Shown here: piece after piece, positions 17,542-26,900 of the stretch
How the letters are laid out: each line of letters opens with the position of its first letter
How positions within the stretch are numbered: position 1 is the first letter of the stretch
NCBI RefSeq assembly: GCF_015712165.1
Contig: NZ_JADPZX010000001.1
Span: 1,178,001 to 1,242,000 of the forward strand
DNA: 64,000 nucleotides
DNA from: Streptomyces spinoverrucosus
Lineage (GTDB): Bacteria; Actinomycetota; Actinomycetes; Streptomycetales; Streptomycetaceae
Direction of reading: 5' to 3'
Notes under the pieces: model-generated
What the model saw: the letters and a program-made list of their open reading frames with translations, nothing else
Database searches by the model: none
Told to the model about the DNA's origin: nothing
Position numbers and translations under genes: made by a program

Positions 17542-18840
17542 TCACTCCTGGGGTGTCGTCTCCTCTCTTATGACCTGCTGGGCCACCTTGAACGCGCTGT
17601 TCGCCGCCGGTACGCCGCAGTAGACGGCCGCCTGGAGCAGCACCTCCTTGATCTCGGCCGGGGTGAGGCCGTTGCGCAGGGCGGCGCGGGTGTGGAAGGC
17701 GAGCTCGTCGAGATGGCCGCCCGCGACCAGGGCGGTGAGCGTGATGCAGCTGCGGTTGCGGCGGTCCAGGCCCGGCCGGTTCCAGATCTCACCCCAGGCA
17801 TAGCGGGTGATGAACTCCTGGAAGTCCCCGGAGAACTCGTCGGCCTGTGCCAGCGCCCGGTCCACGTGCGCGTCGCCGAGCACCTCGCGCCGCACCCTGA
17901 TCCCGGCGTCGTACGGATCCGGCCGCCCGTTCGCCTGCGGCTCCACTGCGGCCGGGGCGATCTCGGCGACGGGCGCGGCCTGCGGGGGCGGCGGCGCGGC
18001 GAGGACCGGCTTGACCGGGGCCGCCGGGATGGCCATCTGGCCGGTGGCGTCGAACGCGGGCTGCCAGGCGGTGGAGAAGTGCGTGACCAGCAGGTCCGTG
18101 ACGGCGGCGGGCTGCTCGACGGGGACCAGGTGGGAGGCGCCGGGTACGACGGCGAGGCGGGCGTCGGGTATCCCGGCGACCAGCGTGCGGGCCTCGGCGG
18201 GGCCGGTGACCTGGTCCTCCGAGCCGACCAGGACCAGGGTGGGCACGCCGACGCGGCCGAGTTCGTGCCGTACGTCGAAGCCGGCGAGCGCCTCGCAGTT
18301 GGCGATGTAGCAGCCGGGGTCGGTGGTGCGCACCATCTGCACCGCCCACTCGGTGATCGCGGGCTGGGCCGCGGCGAACCCGCCGGTGAACCAGCGGTCC
18401 GGCGCGGTACGGGCGATCGGGTCGAGCCCGTTCGACCGGACGATCACGCCGCGCTGGCGGAACTCGTCGGCGGTGCCGAAGCGGGGCGAGGCGGCGATCA
18501 GCGCGAGCGAGGCGAGCCGCTCCGGGTGGCGCAGGGCCAGCTCGACGCCGACGGCGCCGCCGAGGGCGCAGCCCGCGTAGCCGAAGCGGTGCACGCCCAG
18601 GCTGTCGAGGGTGGCGAGCAGCCGGGCGGTGAGGTCGGTGACGGAGCCGGCGGGGTAGGCGGGGGCGCCGCCGTGTCCAGGCAGGTCGAACCGGAAGACA
18701 CGCCACTGCTTCATCAGCTCCGGGACCTGGCGGTCCCACATGTGCCATGTGGTACCCAGTGAGGGACCCAAGATCAGGACCGGAGCGTCTTCTGGCCCGT
18801 CAAAGCGGTATTGCAGGGTGTTCGGTGGTGTCTCACTCAC
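17542..18840 (-). CDS. PcaDC-like fusion: alpha/beta hydrolase (3-oxoadipate enol-lactonase type) plus carboxymuconolactone decarboxylase
   Basis: About 432 residues from the GTG at 18840 (GTG at 18864 also possible). Residues 1-260 are an alpha/beta hydrolase (LILGPSLGTTWHMWDRQ, FDLPGHGG, AGCALGGAVG, GASHLVPVEQP). A Pro/Ala-rich linker follows (about 275-320). Residues 320-432 are an AhpD-like carboxymuconolactone decarboxylase domain (CITLTALVAGGHLDEL, EVLLQAAVYCGVPAANSA). The fusion matches actinobacterial PcaL, which does the last ring-derived steps of the protocatechuate branch. The elbow has Cys in place of Ser (GCALG). No other pca gene is visible, and an IS110 relic sits directly upstream. 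The open frame continues into that relic, but this is not a real fusion. Confidence 0.85.
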   Translation of the reverse strand: MSETPPNTLQYRFDGPEDAPVLILGPSLGTTWHMWDRQVPELMKQWRVFRFDLPGHGGAPAYPAGSVTDLTARLLATLDSLGVHRFGYAGCALGGAVGVELALRHPERLASLALIAASPRFGTADEFRQRGVIVRSNGLDPIARTAPDRWFTGGFAAAQPAITEWAVQMVRTTDPGCYIANCEALAGFDVRHELGRVGVPTLVLVGSEDQVTGPAEARTLVAGIPDARLAVVPGASHLVPVEQPAAVTDLLVTHFSTAWQPAFDATGQMAIPAAPVKPVLAAPPPPQAAPVAEIAPAAVEPQANGRPDPYDAGIRVRREVLGDAHVDRALAQADEFSGDFQEFITRYAWGEIWNRPGLDRRNRSCITLTALVAGGHLDELAFHTRAALRNGLTPAEIKEVLLQAAVYCGVPAANSAFKVAQQVIREETTPQE

Positions 18841-18868
18841 CCGCCTGAGCCTCTCATCTGTCACGACA

Positions 18869-19910
18869 GCCCCTATGAGCGGGGTGCTGGCCGTAGCTGT
18901 TTTACCAGGTGGAAGACCTCTCGGGCCGCGTAGCGTTTGAGGCAGCGGACGATTTCGCGCCGGGTCTTGCCCTCCTTGATCCGGCGCTCGTAGTAGTCCT
19001 GAGTGCGCGGGTCGACCCGAAGACGGGTGAACACGATGCGGTGGAGCGCGGCACTGGCGTGCCGGTCGCCACCGCGGTTGAGTCGACGGTAGTTTCGCCG
19101 TCCCGAGGAACGCTCGACAGGACTGACACCACACAGCGCGGCGAACGACGCCTCGCTGTCCAGCCGATCCGGGTTGTCCCCCACCGTGATCAGCAGAGCG
19201 ACCGCCGTGTCCGGGCCGATCCCCACCACGTCGAGCAGCTGCGGGGCGTGCCGTTCCACGAGCCGGGCAAGACGAGTTGTCCGTGAACCGCGCACAGGTA
19301 CGGAAGAGTTCGGCATGACCCAGTCCGGCCAGTTCTTCCCGTAAAGCTGGATCAGCAGTAATAAGGACGGCCTTGAGCTGATTGATGGCCTGGGTGCGGG
19401 CTTTGACGGCCGACGATTTCGTGAGTTTGTACATTCTCGCGATCTGCACCGGCCCGTCGCCCGTTTTGGCCCGGGCACGGGCCCGCCCGCTCAACACGGC
19501 TCGCGCCGCGTTCTGGGCATCGAGCGGATCAGACTTGCCACGCCGACGAAGATCCGCACGGTCCATCCGATTCACGTCGAGCCCGTCCACGCCCTGGGCC
19601 GGCAGATAGCGAGACAACGAAGCTCCGTAAGAGCCGGTCCCCTCCACTCCGGCCCGCCTCATGGCAACGACTGCCCCCGACACGGAGAGCACCGCAGCCA
19701 CGTGAACATCCCGGTGCGTATCCACTCCCAGCACCACCTCCCCCGCAGGGCGGCGACGGGTTCGCGGAGCCGACGACGTACTGGGCACGGTCGAACTGGA
19801 CATGCCCCTTCCGTTCCCCTTCCGGTGCGATGACGTGTCGCGTTGCCGGTACCGGGCCGCGTCAGACGGTCAGAATCGTGAGGACGCCACAGCAATCGGC
19901 AGGCCCCTAT
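18869..19910 (-). mobile_element. Decayed IS110-family insertion sequence
   Basis: A defective IS110-type transposase gene occupies this block. The octamer GCCCCTAT occurs at 18869-18876 and 19903-19910, about 1.03 kb apart, and could be the target repeat or the core junction of the element. IS110 elements normally lack clear terminal inverted repeats, and I see none. It sits between the pcaDC-like start and the end of the salicylate-synthase operon, so it marks the left border of the metallophore island. Confidence 0.6.
18873..19803 (-). pseudogene. IS110-family transposase, frameshifted and internally deleted
   Basis: The N-terminal part reads from 19803: GEVVLGVDTHRDVHVAAV (DEDD-type catalytic start), GVEGTGSYG, RRRGKSDPLDAQNAARAV, ALREELAGLGHAELFRTCARF. 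Near 19290 the good frame is lost, and the rest continues in another frame down to the TAG at 18873: LLDVVGIGPDTAVALLIT, FAALCGVSPVERSSG, GGDRHASAALHRIV. Intact IS110 transposases are about 400 residues; here about 310 codons remain, with material missing after GAVVAM and after TCARF. The gene is dead. Confidence 0.85.
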
Positions 19911-19986
19911 CGGGACACACCCCGCCGGCCCGGCACCGACAACGCACCATCCCCGGCCAACGGCCGACACCGTGTGATCGAGACAC

Positions 19987-20703
19987 TCAACGCGAAGCCA
20001 GATAGTCGAGGACGGCCGCGAGCCGGGCGGGCTGCTCGTACATCGCCAAGTGGCCACAGTCCAGGTCAGTGACGTCGGTGTCGCCGAGGTGGCTGATCTG
20101 GCGCTGCTGGGCGGGCAGGGGGAGCGCCCTGTCGCGGCGCAGGCGGAGGTAGGTGCGTGGGACGGGCGGCAGGCCCGTGCGCGACACCGCTTCAAGGAGG
20201 GGTCCCGCCGCGTCATCGACCAGGTGGGACAGGACGTGCTCGGCCGTGTCGGGCGGCAGGTCGCGGCAGTAGCTCCAGCGGGCCGGCGCCCGTGCCGGGC
20301 GTGGTGACAGGCCGTGGCGCAGCCGTCTTCGCATCACGGCGCGGACCAGGAACGGGAAGCCGTCGAGCGCGCAGGTGCCCTCGCGTGGCACGGTGGCGGC
20401 CAGGAACACCAGGCGCCGGATCCGGTGCGGAAGCAGCGCGGCGACCTGCGGGATGACGACGCCCGCCAGTGAGTGGCCGACCAGGACGACCTGGTCGAGT
20501 CCGGCCGCATCGATGTCGTCCGCCACCGCTCGTGCCAGGTCGCCGATGGTCAGGGTGGTGAGATCGGCGGGTCTGCCGGCCCGGCCCGGGAGGTCGGGGG
20601 TGAGACACGGGACGGACAGGTGGGGCAGGACGGGCTCCCAGCAGGCGCCGGTGAGCCAGCCGCCGTGGACCAGGACCAGGGCCGCGGGCGCCTGATCGCT
20701 CAT
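19987..20703 (-). CDS. Alpha/beta hydrolase in the salicylate operon
   Basis: A 238-residue alpha/beta hydrolase. LVLVHGGWLTGACWEPV is the oxyanion-hole region, VLVGHSLAGVV the nucleophile elbow (GHSLAG) and DCGHLAMYEQPARLA the His loop. The overall pattern resembles the plant-type esterase/hydroxynitrile-lyase branch, whose members include methyl-salicylate esterases. The ATG at 20703 overlaps the TGA of the salicylate synthase (ATGA), so it is translationally coupled as the third gene of the ligase operon. A role in editing or releasing salicylate esters is an inference. The longer open frame reaching 20835 is antisense noise. Confidence 0.75.
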   Translation of the reverse strand: MSDQAPAALVLVHGGWLTGACWEPVLPHLSVPCLTPDLPGRAGRPADLTTLTIGDLARAVADDIDAAGLDQVVLVGHSLAGVVIPQVAALLPHRIRRLVFLAATVPREGTCALDGFPFLVRAVMRRRLRHGLSPRPARAPARWSYCRDLPPDTAEHVLSHLVDDAAGPLLEAVSRTGLPPVPRTYLRLRRDRALPLPAQQRQISHLGDTDVTDLDCGHLAMYEQPARLAAVLDYLASR

Positions 20704-22148
20704 CGCGGCTCCGCGGGTGCCGTGCCGGGGCTGCGGCGCAGATGCGGGGCCACGCTGCGGAGCTTCTCGCAGGTCTCCTCCCACTCGCGTTCCGGTGTCG
20801 ATTGCCCCATGACTCCGGCGCCCGCCCGCAGCCAACTGCGGCCGTCGCGCTGGAAGACCGTGCGCAGTACCAGTGCCGCGTCGAGGGAGCCGTCGGCGTC
20901 GGCGGTGAACACGGCTCCGGCGTACAGGCCTCGGGGTTCGCTCTCGTATCGGCCGATGGCGCGCAGTGCCTGCGGTTTGGGGCAGCCGGTGGCGGTGATC
21001 GCGGGGAACAGGGCCGCGAAGGCGTCCCAGGGGCCCCGGTCGTCGGCGAGGTGTCCGGCGGCGCGCGAGGCGAGATGCTGCACCGAGCCGCGTTCCCGGA
21101 CCGCCATGAACTCCTCGACGGCGACCGTGCCTTGGCGGCAGATGCCGGTCAGTTCGTCGACGGCGAGTCGGACGGAGAGGGCGTGTTCGTGGATCTCCTT
21201 GGGGTCGCCGAGCAGGTCGGCACGCAGCCGCGCGGTCTCCTCGGGGCGCGGGGCGAGGGCGCGGGTGCCGGCGAGCGGCTGGGTGGAGACGCGACGGGTG
21301 CCCGCCTCGACCTCCACGACGGTCTCGGGGCTGAAGCCGGCCGCTCGCCAGCCGCCCAGGTCCAGCAGGAAGGACCGGGCGGGAGTGTTGGCGCGGCGGC
21401 CCTCCAGGTAGGTGGCGGTCAGGTCGGGGGCGGGCGTGTGCGCGGGCAGCGGCAACGGGCGGGACAGTACGGCCTTCTGGAGGAGCCCTGCCCGGATGTC
21501 GTCCACCGTGCGCGCGACGGCGTGCTGGTACGGCTCCGCCCCGGAGGCCAGCAGTTCATCCACGTCGTCGGTGAGGACCTCGCCTTCCGCTCCCGTGGGG
21601 CCGGCCAGGGCCTTGGTGACGAGGGGTATGTGTTCCGGGTCCGCCGTCCGGATGCGTGCCGTTCCCTGTGTCAGGGCGACCTCGGTGGTCGGCAGCATGA
21701 GGTGGAGCAGCGGGTCGGGCCCCGTTTCCCCGGTGTCCGGGTGCAGCAGGTGGGCCAGCTCGAAGGCCGCCCATCCGTACACCCGCCAGTCCTGGTGCGG
21801 CAGTTGAGCCAGGGCGTCGGCGAGCTGCTCCAGCGGCGCCGCGCCGAGGGGCCGGGTCGTGGAGCGGTTGCCGCAGCGTGCGGTGATCCCCTCGGCGTGC
21901 AGGGTGACGGTGGCCGCGGGGCCGGCGGCGTAGTGCCAGACACCGGCGCGTTCGTAGACGACGTACTCGCCGCCGAGACCGGAGCGGGCGAGGCGGACGG
22001 CCGCCTCGGCAGGGTCGTCGGGGGCCTCGGCGGTGTGCGCGGGGCCCGGTGCGGGGAGACCATCGGCCCACGAGTCCCAGGCGACGTCGGAGGTGCGGGA
22101 CGAGTGCGAAGTCCTGGCGGTCCGTCGGCGGTCGGTCATGCCGGTCAT
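20700..22148 (-). CDS. Salicylate synthase (MbtI/Irp9/YbtS type)
   Basis: A 482-residue chorismate-utilising enzyme that makes salicylate from chorismate via isochorismate, Mg2+-dependent. The conserved blocks are QKAVLSRPL (Lys225 aligns with the general base), FSPETVVEVE, STQPLAGTRAL, EIHEHALSVRLAVDEL, VQHLASR (His358), the block ITATGCPKPQALRAIGRYE, EPRGLYAGAV (Arg406, Tyr409) and RAGAGVMGQSTPEREWEET. The fusion of isochorismate synthase and pyruvate lyase activity in one chain, together with QPLAGTRAL, fits MbtI/Irp9 rather than EntC or anthranilate synthase. Its ATG overlaps the stop of the adenylation gene (ATGA). It supplies the aryl cap of the metallophore. Confidence 0.92.
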   Translation of the reverse strand: MTGMTDRRRTARTSHSSRTSDVAWDSWADGLPAPGPAHTAEAPDDPAEAAVRLARSGLGGEYVVYERAGVWHYAAGPAATVTLHAEGITARCGNRSTTRPLGAAPLEQLADALAQLPHQDWRVYGWAAFELAHLLHPDTGETGPDPLLHLMLPTTEVALTQGTARIRTADPEHIPLVTKALAGPTGAEGEVLTDDVDELLASGAEPYQHAVARTVDDIRAGLLQKAVLSRPLPLPAHTPAPDLTATYLEGRRANTPARSFLLDLGGWRAAGFSPETVVEVEAGTRRVSTQPLAGTRALAPRPEETARLRADLLGDPKEIHEHALSVRLAVDELTGICRQGTVAVEEFMAVRERGSVQHLASRAAGHLADDRGPWDAFAALFPAITATGCPKPQALRAIGRYESEPRGLYAGAVFTADADGSLDAALVLRTVFQRDGRSWLRAGAGVMGQSTPEREWEETCEKLRSVAPHLRRSPGTAPAEPR

Positions 22149-23794
22149 GAACGGGGGTTCCCTTCCTCGCGCCGCGCGCCCTCGGCCGCGAGATCGCGGG
22201 CCAGCGCCGTCAGCGCCTTCTTGTCGGTCTTGCCGACGGCCGTCACGGGGAGGGCGTCGAGGGTCTCGATCCGGTCGGGGACCTTGTACGGGGCCAGCCC
22301 GCGTTCGCGCAGGAAGGCTGCCGCCTCGATCCGGTCGGGCGCGGTGGCTCCGGGCCTGGGGACGACGAAGGCGCAGGTGCGCTCACCGAGCAGGTCGTCC
22401 GGAACGGGTACGACGGCCACGTCCAGGACCGCCGGGTGGTGGGCGAGTTGCTCCTCGACCTCGGCGGCGGCGACCTTGTCGCCGCCCCGGTTGATCTGCT
22501 CCTTCACCCGGCCCTCGACGACGAGGTGGCCCGTGGGGGTGCGCCGGACGAGGTCGCCGGTGCGGTAGTGGCCGTCGGCGGTGAACGCGGTGGCGTTGTG
22601 CTCGTCGGCCCGGTAGTAGCCGCGCAGGGTGTAGGGGCCGCGGGTGAGGAGCCGTCCGGTCGTGCCGGGCGGGACGTCGCGGTCGTTCTCGTCGACGATG
22701 CGGAGTTCGTCGTCGGCGGACAGTGGACGGCCCTGCGTGTGCAGGACGATGTCTTCCGGCGCGTCCGGTTCGGTGTAGTTCAGCAGGCCCTCCGCCATGC
22801 CGAACACCTGCTGCAGGACGGGGCCGAAGGCGCCCCGCACCTGGACGGCGTGCTCGGGCAGCAGGCGGGCGCCGCCGACCTGGAGCAGCCGCAGCGAGGA
22901 CAGGTCCGTCTCGTCCCACTCCGTGGCCGCCGCCCACATCCGGGCGGTCGGCGGGACGAGCGCGGTCGCGGTGACGCGTTCCCGCTCGATGAGGGCGAAG
23001 GCCGCGTCCGGGTCGGGCTCGTCGGTGAGCACGGCGGTGCCGCCCGCGTGCAGGGCGCCGAGCACTCCGGGACAGCCGAGCGCGAAGTTGTGGGCGACGG
23101 GCAGCGCGGCGAGGTAGACGGTGTCGGCGCCGAAGCGGCACAGCTCGGCACTGGCCCGCACGTTGTACGCGTAGTCGTCGTGGGTGCGCGGGATCAGCTT
23201 CGGCAGGCCGGTGGTGCCGCCGGAGACCAGGAGCAGCGCCACCTCGGAGGCGTCGCCGGGGGTGGGCGGCAACTCCCCCGCGATTCCGGGGCCGTCGAGC
23301 GGGAGGTGGGCGCCCGGGGCGCCGGCCACCAGGACGTGCCGCAGGTCCGGGCACTCCTTGACGACCTCGGCGGCCAGCTCACGGTGGTCGAAGCCCTGAT
23401 GGACGTCCGGGACGACGTACGCCACGGCCCCGGACAGCCGGCACAGGTGGACGAGCTCGCTGCGGCGGTGCAGCGGCAGGGCGAGGACGGGGATCGCGCC
23501 GAGTCGCTGGAGGCCGAAGAAGACGGTGAAGAACTCGGGCACGTTCGGGAGCTGGAGGACCACGCGGTCCCCCGCCCGGACGCCGAGTCCGGCCAGCCGG
23601 CGCGCGGCACGGTCCGCCGACCGCTCCAACTCCGCCCGGTCCAGCCGCCGTTCGCCGTCGACGAGGGCTGTGCGGTGCGGGTCGGCGCGAGTCCAGGCCC
23701 GTAGTAGCTGGTCGAAGGTCTCGCCTCGCCAGTGCCCGGCCTCCCGGTAGCGCTCGGCGAACTCCTCGGGCCAGGGCGTACAGCCGTCCAGCAC
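22145..23794 (-). CDS. Salicyl-AMP ligase (aryl acid adenylating enzyme, YbtE/MbtA type)
   Basis: A stand-alone adenylation protein of 549 residues. It activates an aryl acid, here salicylate, and loads it on the ArCP at the start of the adjacent NRPS. Motifs: VALLLVSGGTTGLPKLIPR (A3), the aryl-acid signature ALPVAHNFALGCPG (Asn at the first pocket position instead of the Asp of amino-acid domains), QVFGMAEGLLNYTE (A5), YRTGDLVRR (A7), VVEGRVKEQINRGGDKV (A8) and VTAVGKTDKKAL (A10). I chose the GTG at 23794, with AGAGGGGG 5 nt upstream; an ATG at 23839 is the alternative. It is the first gene of the leftward operon and shares a Zur box with the NRPS genes. Confidence 0.92.
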   Translation of the reverse strand: MLDGCTPWPEEFAERYREAGHWRGETFDQLLRAWTRADPHRTALVDGERRLDRAELERSADRAARRLAGLGVRAGDRVVLQLPNVPEFFTVFFGLQRLGAIPVLALPLHRRSELVHLCRLSGAVAYVVPDVHQGFDHRELAAEVVKECPDLRHVLVAGAPGAHLPLDGPGIAGELPPTPGDASEVALLLVSGGTTGLPKLIPRTHDDYAYNVRASAELCRFGADTVYLAALPVAHNFALGCPGVLGALHAGGTAVLTDEPDPDAAFALIERERVTATALVPPTARMWAAATEWDETDLSSLRLLQVGGARLLPEHAVQVRGAFGPVLQQVFGMAEGLLNYTEPDAPEDIVLHTQGRPLSADDELRIVDENDRDVPPGTTGRLLTRGPYTLRGYYRADEHNATAFTADGHYRTGDLVRRTPTGHLVVEGRVKEQINRGGDKVAAAEVEEQLAHHPAVLDVAVVPVPDDLLGERTCAFVVPRPGATAPDRIEAAAFLRERGLAPYKVPDRIETLDALPVTAVGKTDKKALTALARDLAAEGARREEGNPRS

Positions 23795-23862
23795 GTGGTC
23801 CCCCTCTGGTCGTGTCCTGCTCGGCAGGGGCTTGTCCATCCCGTTCTTCATACTGTAGTAAA

Positions 23863-23877
23863 TGAATATCATTTTCA
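23863..23877. promoter_or_regulatory. Zur-type box between the divergent metallophore operons
   Basis: TGAATATCATTTTCA is a near-perfect 7-1-7 inverted repeat (TGAATAT-C-ATTTTCA) in an AT-rich island. It matches the Streptomyces Zur-box form as I remember it (TGaaAatgaTtTTCA). On the minus strand TTGAAA, overlapping the box, can be the -35 of the ligase operon. The box lies 41 bp before the NRPS GTG at 23919, so zinc-loaded Zur bound here could repress both directions. Confidence 0.75.
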
Positions 23878-23918
23878 ACAATGGATCACACATCGATCAC
23901 TTCGAGGCTGGTGACGCA

Positions 23919-26900
23919 GTGTCAGAACCCGATCTTCTGCGGACGGTCCGCCCTCTGATCGCTGACTGGCTCGGCCCCGACGCCGAGCGGGTCGGCCCCG
24001 ACGACAACCTCATCGAGCAGGGACTGGACTCCATCCGCCTGATGACCGTGTCCGCGGCACTGCGCCGCGCCGGCATACGGCTGACCTTCGCGGAACTCGC
24101 CCGCACACCCACGCTGCACGCGTGGGCGGAACTGCTGGCCGAGCGATGTCCGAGCCCCGGCAGCGGGACTCAGGAACCGTCCGAGGGCGCCTCGGCCGAC
24201 GACGAGACCTCCCCCTTCGACCTCGCCCTGATGCAGCACGCGTACTGGGTGGGCCGCGGCGAGGAGCACGAACTCGGCGGTGTGGCCGCGCACTTCTACA
24301 ACGAGTTCGACGGCGAGGGCGTCGACCCGCAGCGCCTGGAGCGCGCCGTACGCGCCCTGCTCGCCCGGCACGCCCAGCTGCGCGCCGTGTTCGGCGACGA
24401 CGGCCGCCAGCACACCCCGGCCACCTCCGCCTGGCCCGGTCTTCGCGTGCACGACCTGCGCGAGCTGCCCGAGGACGAAGTGGACCGCCGGCTGGAGCAG
24501 CTGCGGGACGAGCTGTCGCACCGGATGCTGCGGGTCGGCGCGGGCGAGGTCTTCGACGTGCAGCTCTCGCTGCTGCCGGGCGGCCGGACCCGTACCCACC
24601 TCAACCTCGACATGCTCGCCGCCGACGCGCTCAGCCTGCGCGTCCTGCTCGCCGACCTCGCGGCCCTCTACCGCGGTACGGAGCAACTCCCGCCCATCGC
24701 CTACAGCTACCGCCGCTACCTCGCCGACCGTGCCGCCTCCGCCGAGCGGGAACGCGACCGCGCGCGGGACGCGGCCTGGTGGGCCACCCGGCTGCCGGAC
24801 CTGCCGGGAGCGCCCGCACTGCCCGTGGCCCAGGGCCCGGTCCAGCCCCGTGTCACCCGCCGCCACCACTGGCTGCCGCCCGAGGCGCGCGACGCCCTGT
24901 TCGCCCGCGCCCACCGGCACGGCGTCACCCCCGCAATGGCCCTGGCCGCCGCGTACGCCGAGGTGCTGGCCGCGTGGAGCGCGGAGCACCGTTTCCTGCT
25001 GAACGTGCCGCTGTTCGACCGTGAGCCGCTGCATCCCGACGTACCCCTGCTCGTGGGCGACTTCACCGGATCCGTCCTGCTCACCGCCGACATGTCCGGT
25101 CAGGACGCCTTCGAGCACCGCGCCCGCGCCCTGCAAGAGCGCTTTCTCGACGATGCCGCCCACGCCTCCTACTCGGGTGTGGAGGTGCTCCGCGACCTGA
25201 ACCGCGCGCAGCACGGCGGCGGCCGGGTCCTCGCGCCCGTCGTCTTCACCAGCGCCCTCAACCTGGGCGAGCTGTTCTCCGAGGACGTGCGCTCCTGCTT
25301 CGGGCGGCCGGTGTGGATCATCTCGCAGGGGCCGCAGGTGTGGCTGGACGCCCAGGTCACCGAGCTCGACGGCGGTCTGCTCGTGAACTGGGACGCGCTG
25401 GAGCAGGCGTTCCCCGAGGGAATGCTGGACGCGATGTTCGCCGCGTTCCGCACGCTGGTGGACTCCCTCGCAGGGGCCGACGCCACCTGGGGTGCGCCCG
25501 TGCCGGACCTGCTGCCCGAGGACCAGCGGGAGGCCCGCACGCGTGCCAACGCCACCGACGGGCCGCGCACCGGCCTGCTGCTCCACGAGGACTTCCTGAG
25601 CCGCGCCGAGCGCACCCCGGACCAGCCCGCGTTGCTGTGGGGCACGGACGACACGGACGGCCGCCTCACCTACGGCGAACTCGCCGACCGGGCCCGGCGG
25701 ATCGCCGCCGCGCTCGCCGCGCACGCCGTCGGCCCCGGCGACCGCGTCGCCGTCTGCCTGCCCAAGGGGCCCGACCAGATCGCCGCCGTGCTCGGCGTGC
25801 TGACGGCGGGCGCGGCCTATGTGCCGGTCGGGCGTGACCATCCGCCGGCGCGACGGGATCGTGTGCTGAGCCGGGCGGAAACCCGGGTCGCCTTCGTGGA
25901 CGAGGACACTGCGGCGCTGCCGGAGGGTGTGGTTGCGCTGACCGTGGCGGAGGCGTTGGCGCACGAGCCCGTCAAGGAGCCCGTCGCGGTGCCGGAGGAC
26001 GACCCGGCGTACATCCTGTTCACCTCCGGCTCCACGGGTGAGCCGAAGGGCGTCGTCGTACCGCACCGCGCGGCGCGCAACACGGTCGACGACCTCGGCG
26101 AGCGGTTCGGCGTGGGTGACGGCGACCGGACGCTCGCGCTGTCCGCGCTCGACTTCGACCTGTCGGTGTACGACCTGTTCGGTCCGCTGTCCGCCGGCGG
26201 CGCGGTCGTGCTCGTACGGGAGGAGGACCGGCGGGACGCGGGGGGCTGGCACGCGCTGATGGCCCGGCACGAGGTCACCGTCCTCAACTGCGTGCCGTCC
26301 GTCCTTGACATGCTGCTCAGCACCGCCGGAGACGGGCTCGGAGCACTGCGGCTGGTGCTGCTCGGCGGTGACTGGGTGAGCGTCGACCTGCCCGGCCGGC
26401 TGGCGGAACGTGCGCCTGCCTGCCGGTTCGTGGCGCTGGGCGGTACGACGGAGACGGCGATCCACTCCACGGTGTGCGAGGTGACCGGCGCCGACGTTCC
26501 CGGGGACTGGACGGCGGTGCCGTACGGGACGCCGCTCGGCAACGTCCGGTGCCGGGTCGTCGACACCCGGGGCCGGGACTGCCCCGACTGGGTGCCGGGT
26601 GAGTTGTGGATCGGCGGGGCCGGGGTGGCCGACGGCTACCTCGGCGATCCCGAGCGCACCGCCGACCGGTTCGTGCGGCACGACGGGCTGCGCTGGTACC
26701 GCACGGGCGACCTCGCCCGCTACCGGCCCGGCGGCACCGTCGAGTTCCTCGGCCGGGCCGACTCCCAGGTGAAGCTGCGCGGCCACCGGGTGGAGCTGGG
26801 CGAGGTGGAGGCGGCACTGGAGCGGGCGCCGGGTGTGGGGCGGGCGGTCGCGGCGGTCGTCGGCGACGCGGACGGAGCTCCGCGGGCGCTGGTGGCGGCG

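Noticed and set aside
17542..19803. Apparent 753-aa fusion of an IS110 transposase with a PcaDC-like protein
   Set aside because: The transposase part changes frame near 19290, the middle is out-of-frame translation, and the PcaDC part has its own GTG starts at 18864/18840. The joined frame is accidental.
23862..23919. ATG start at 23862 for the first NRPS
   Set aside because: It would place the Zur box inside the coding region and add 19 residues with no ArCP similarity; the GTG at 23919 leads directly into the carrier domain.
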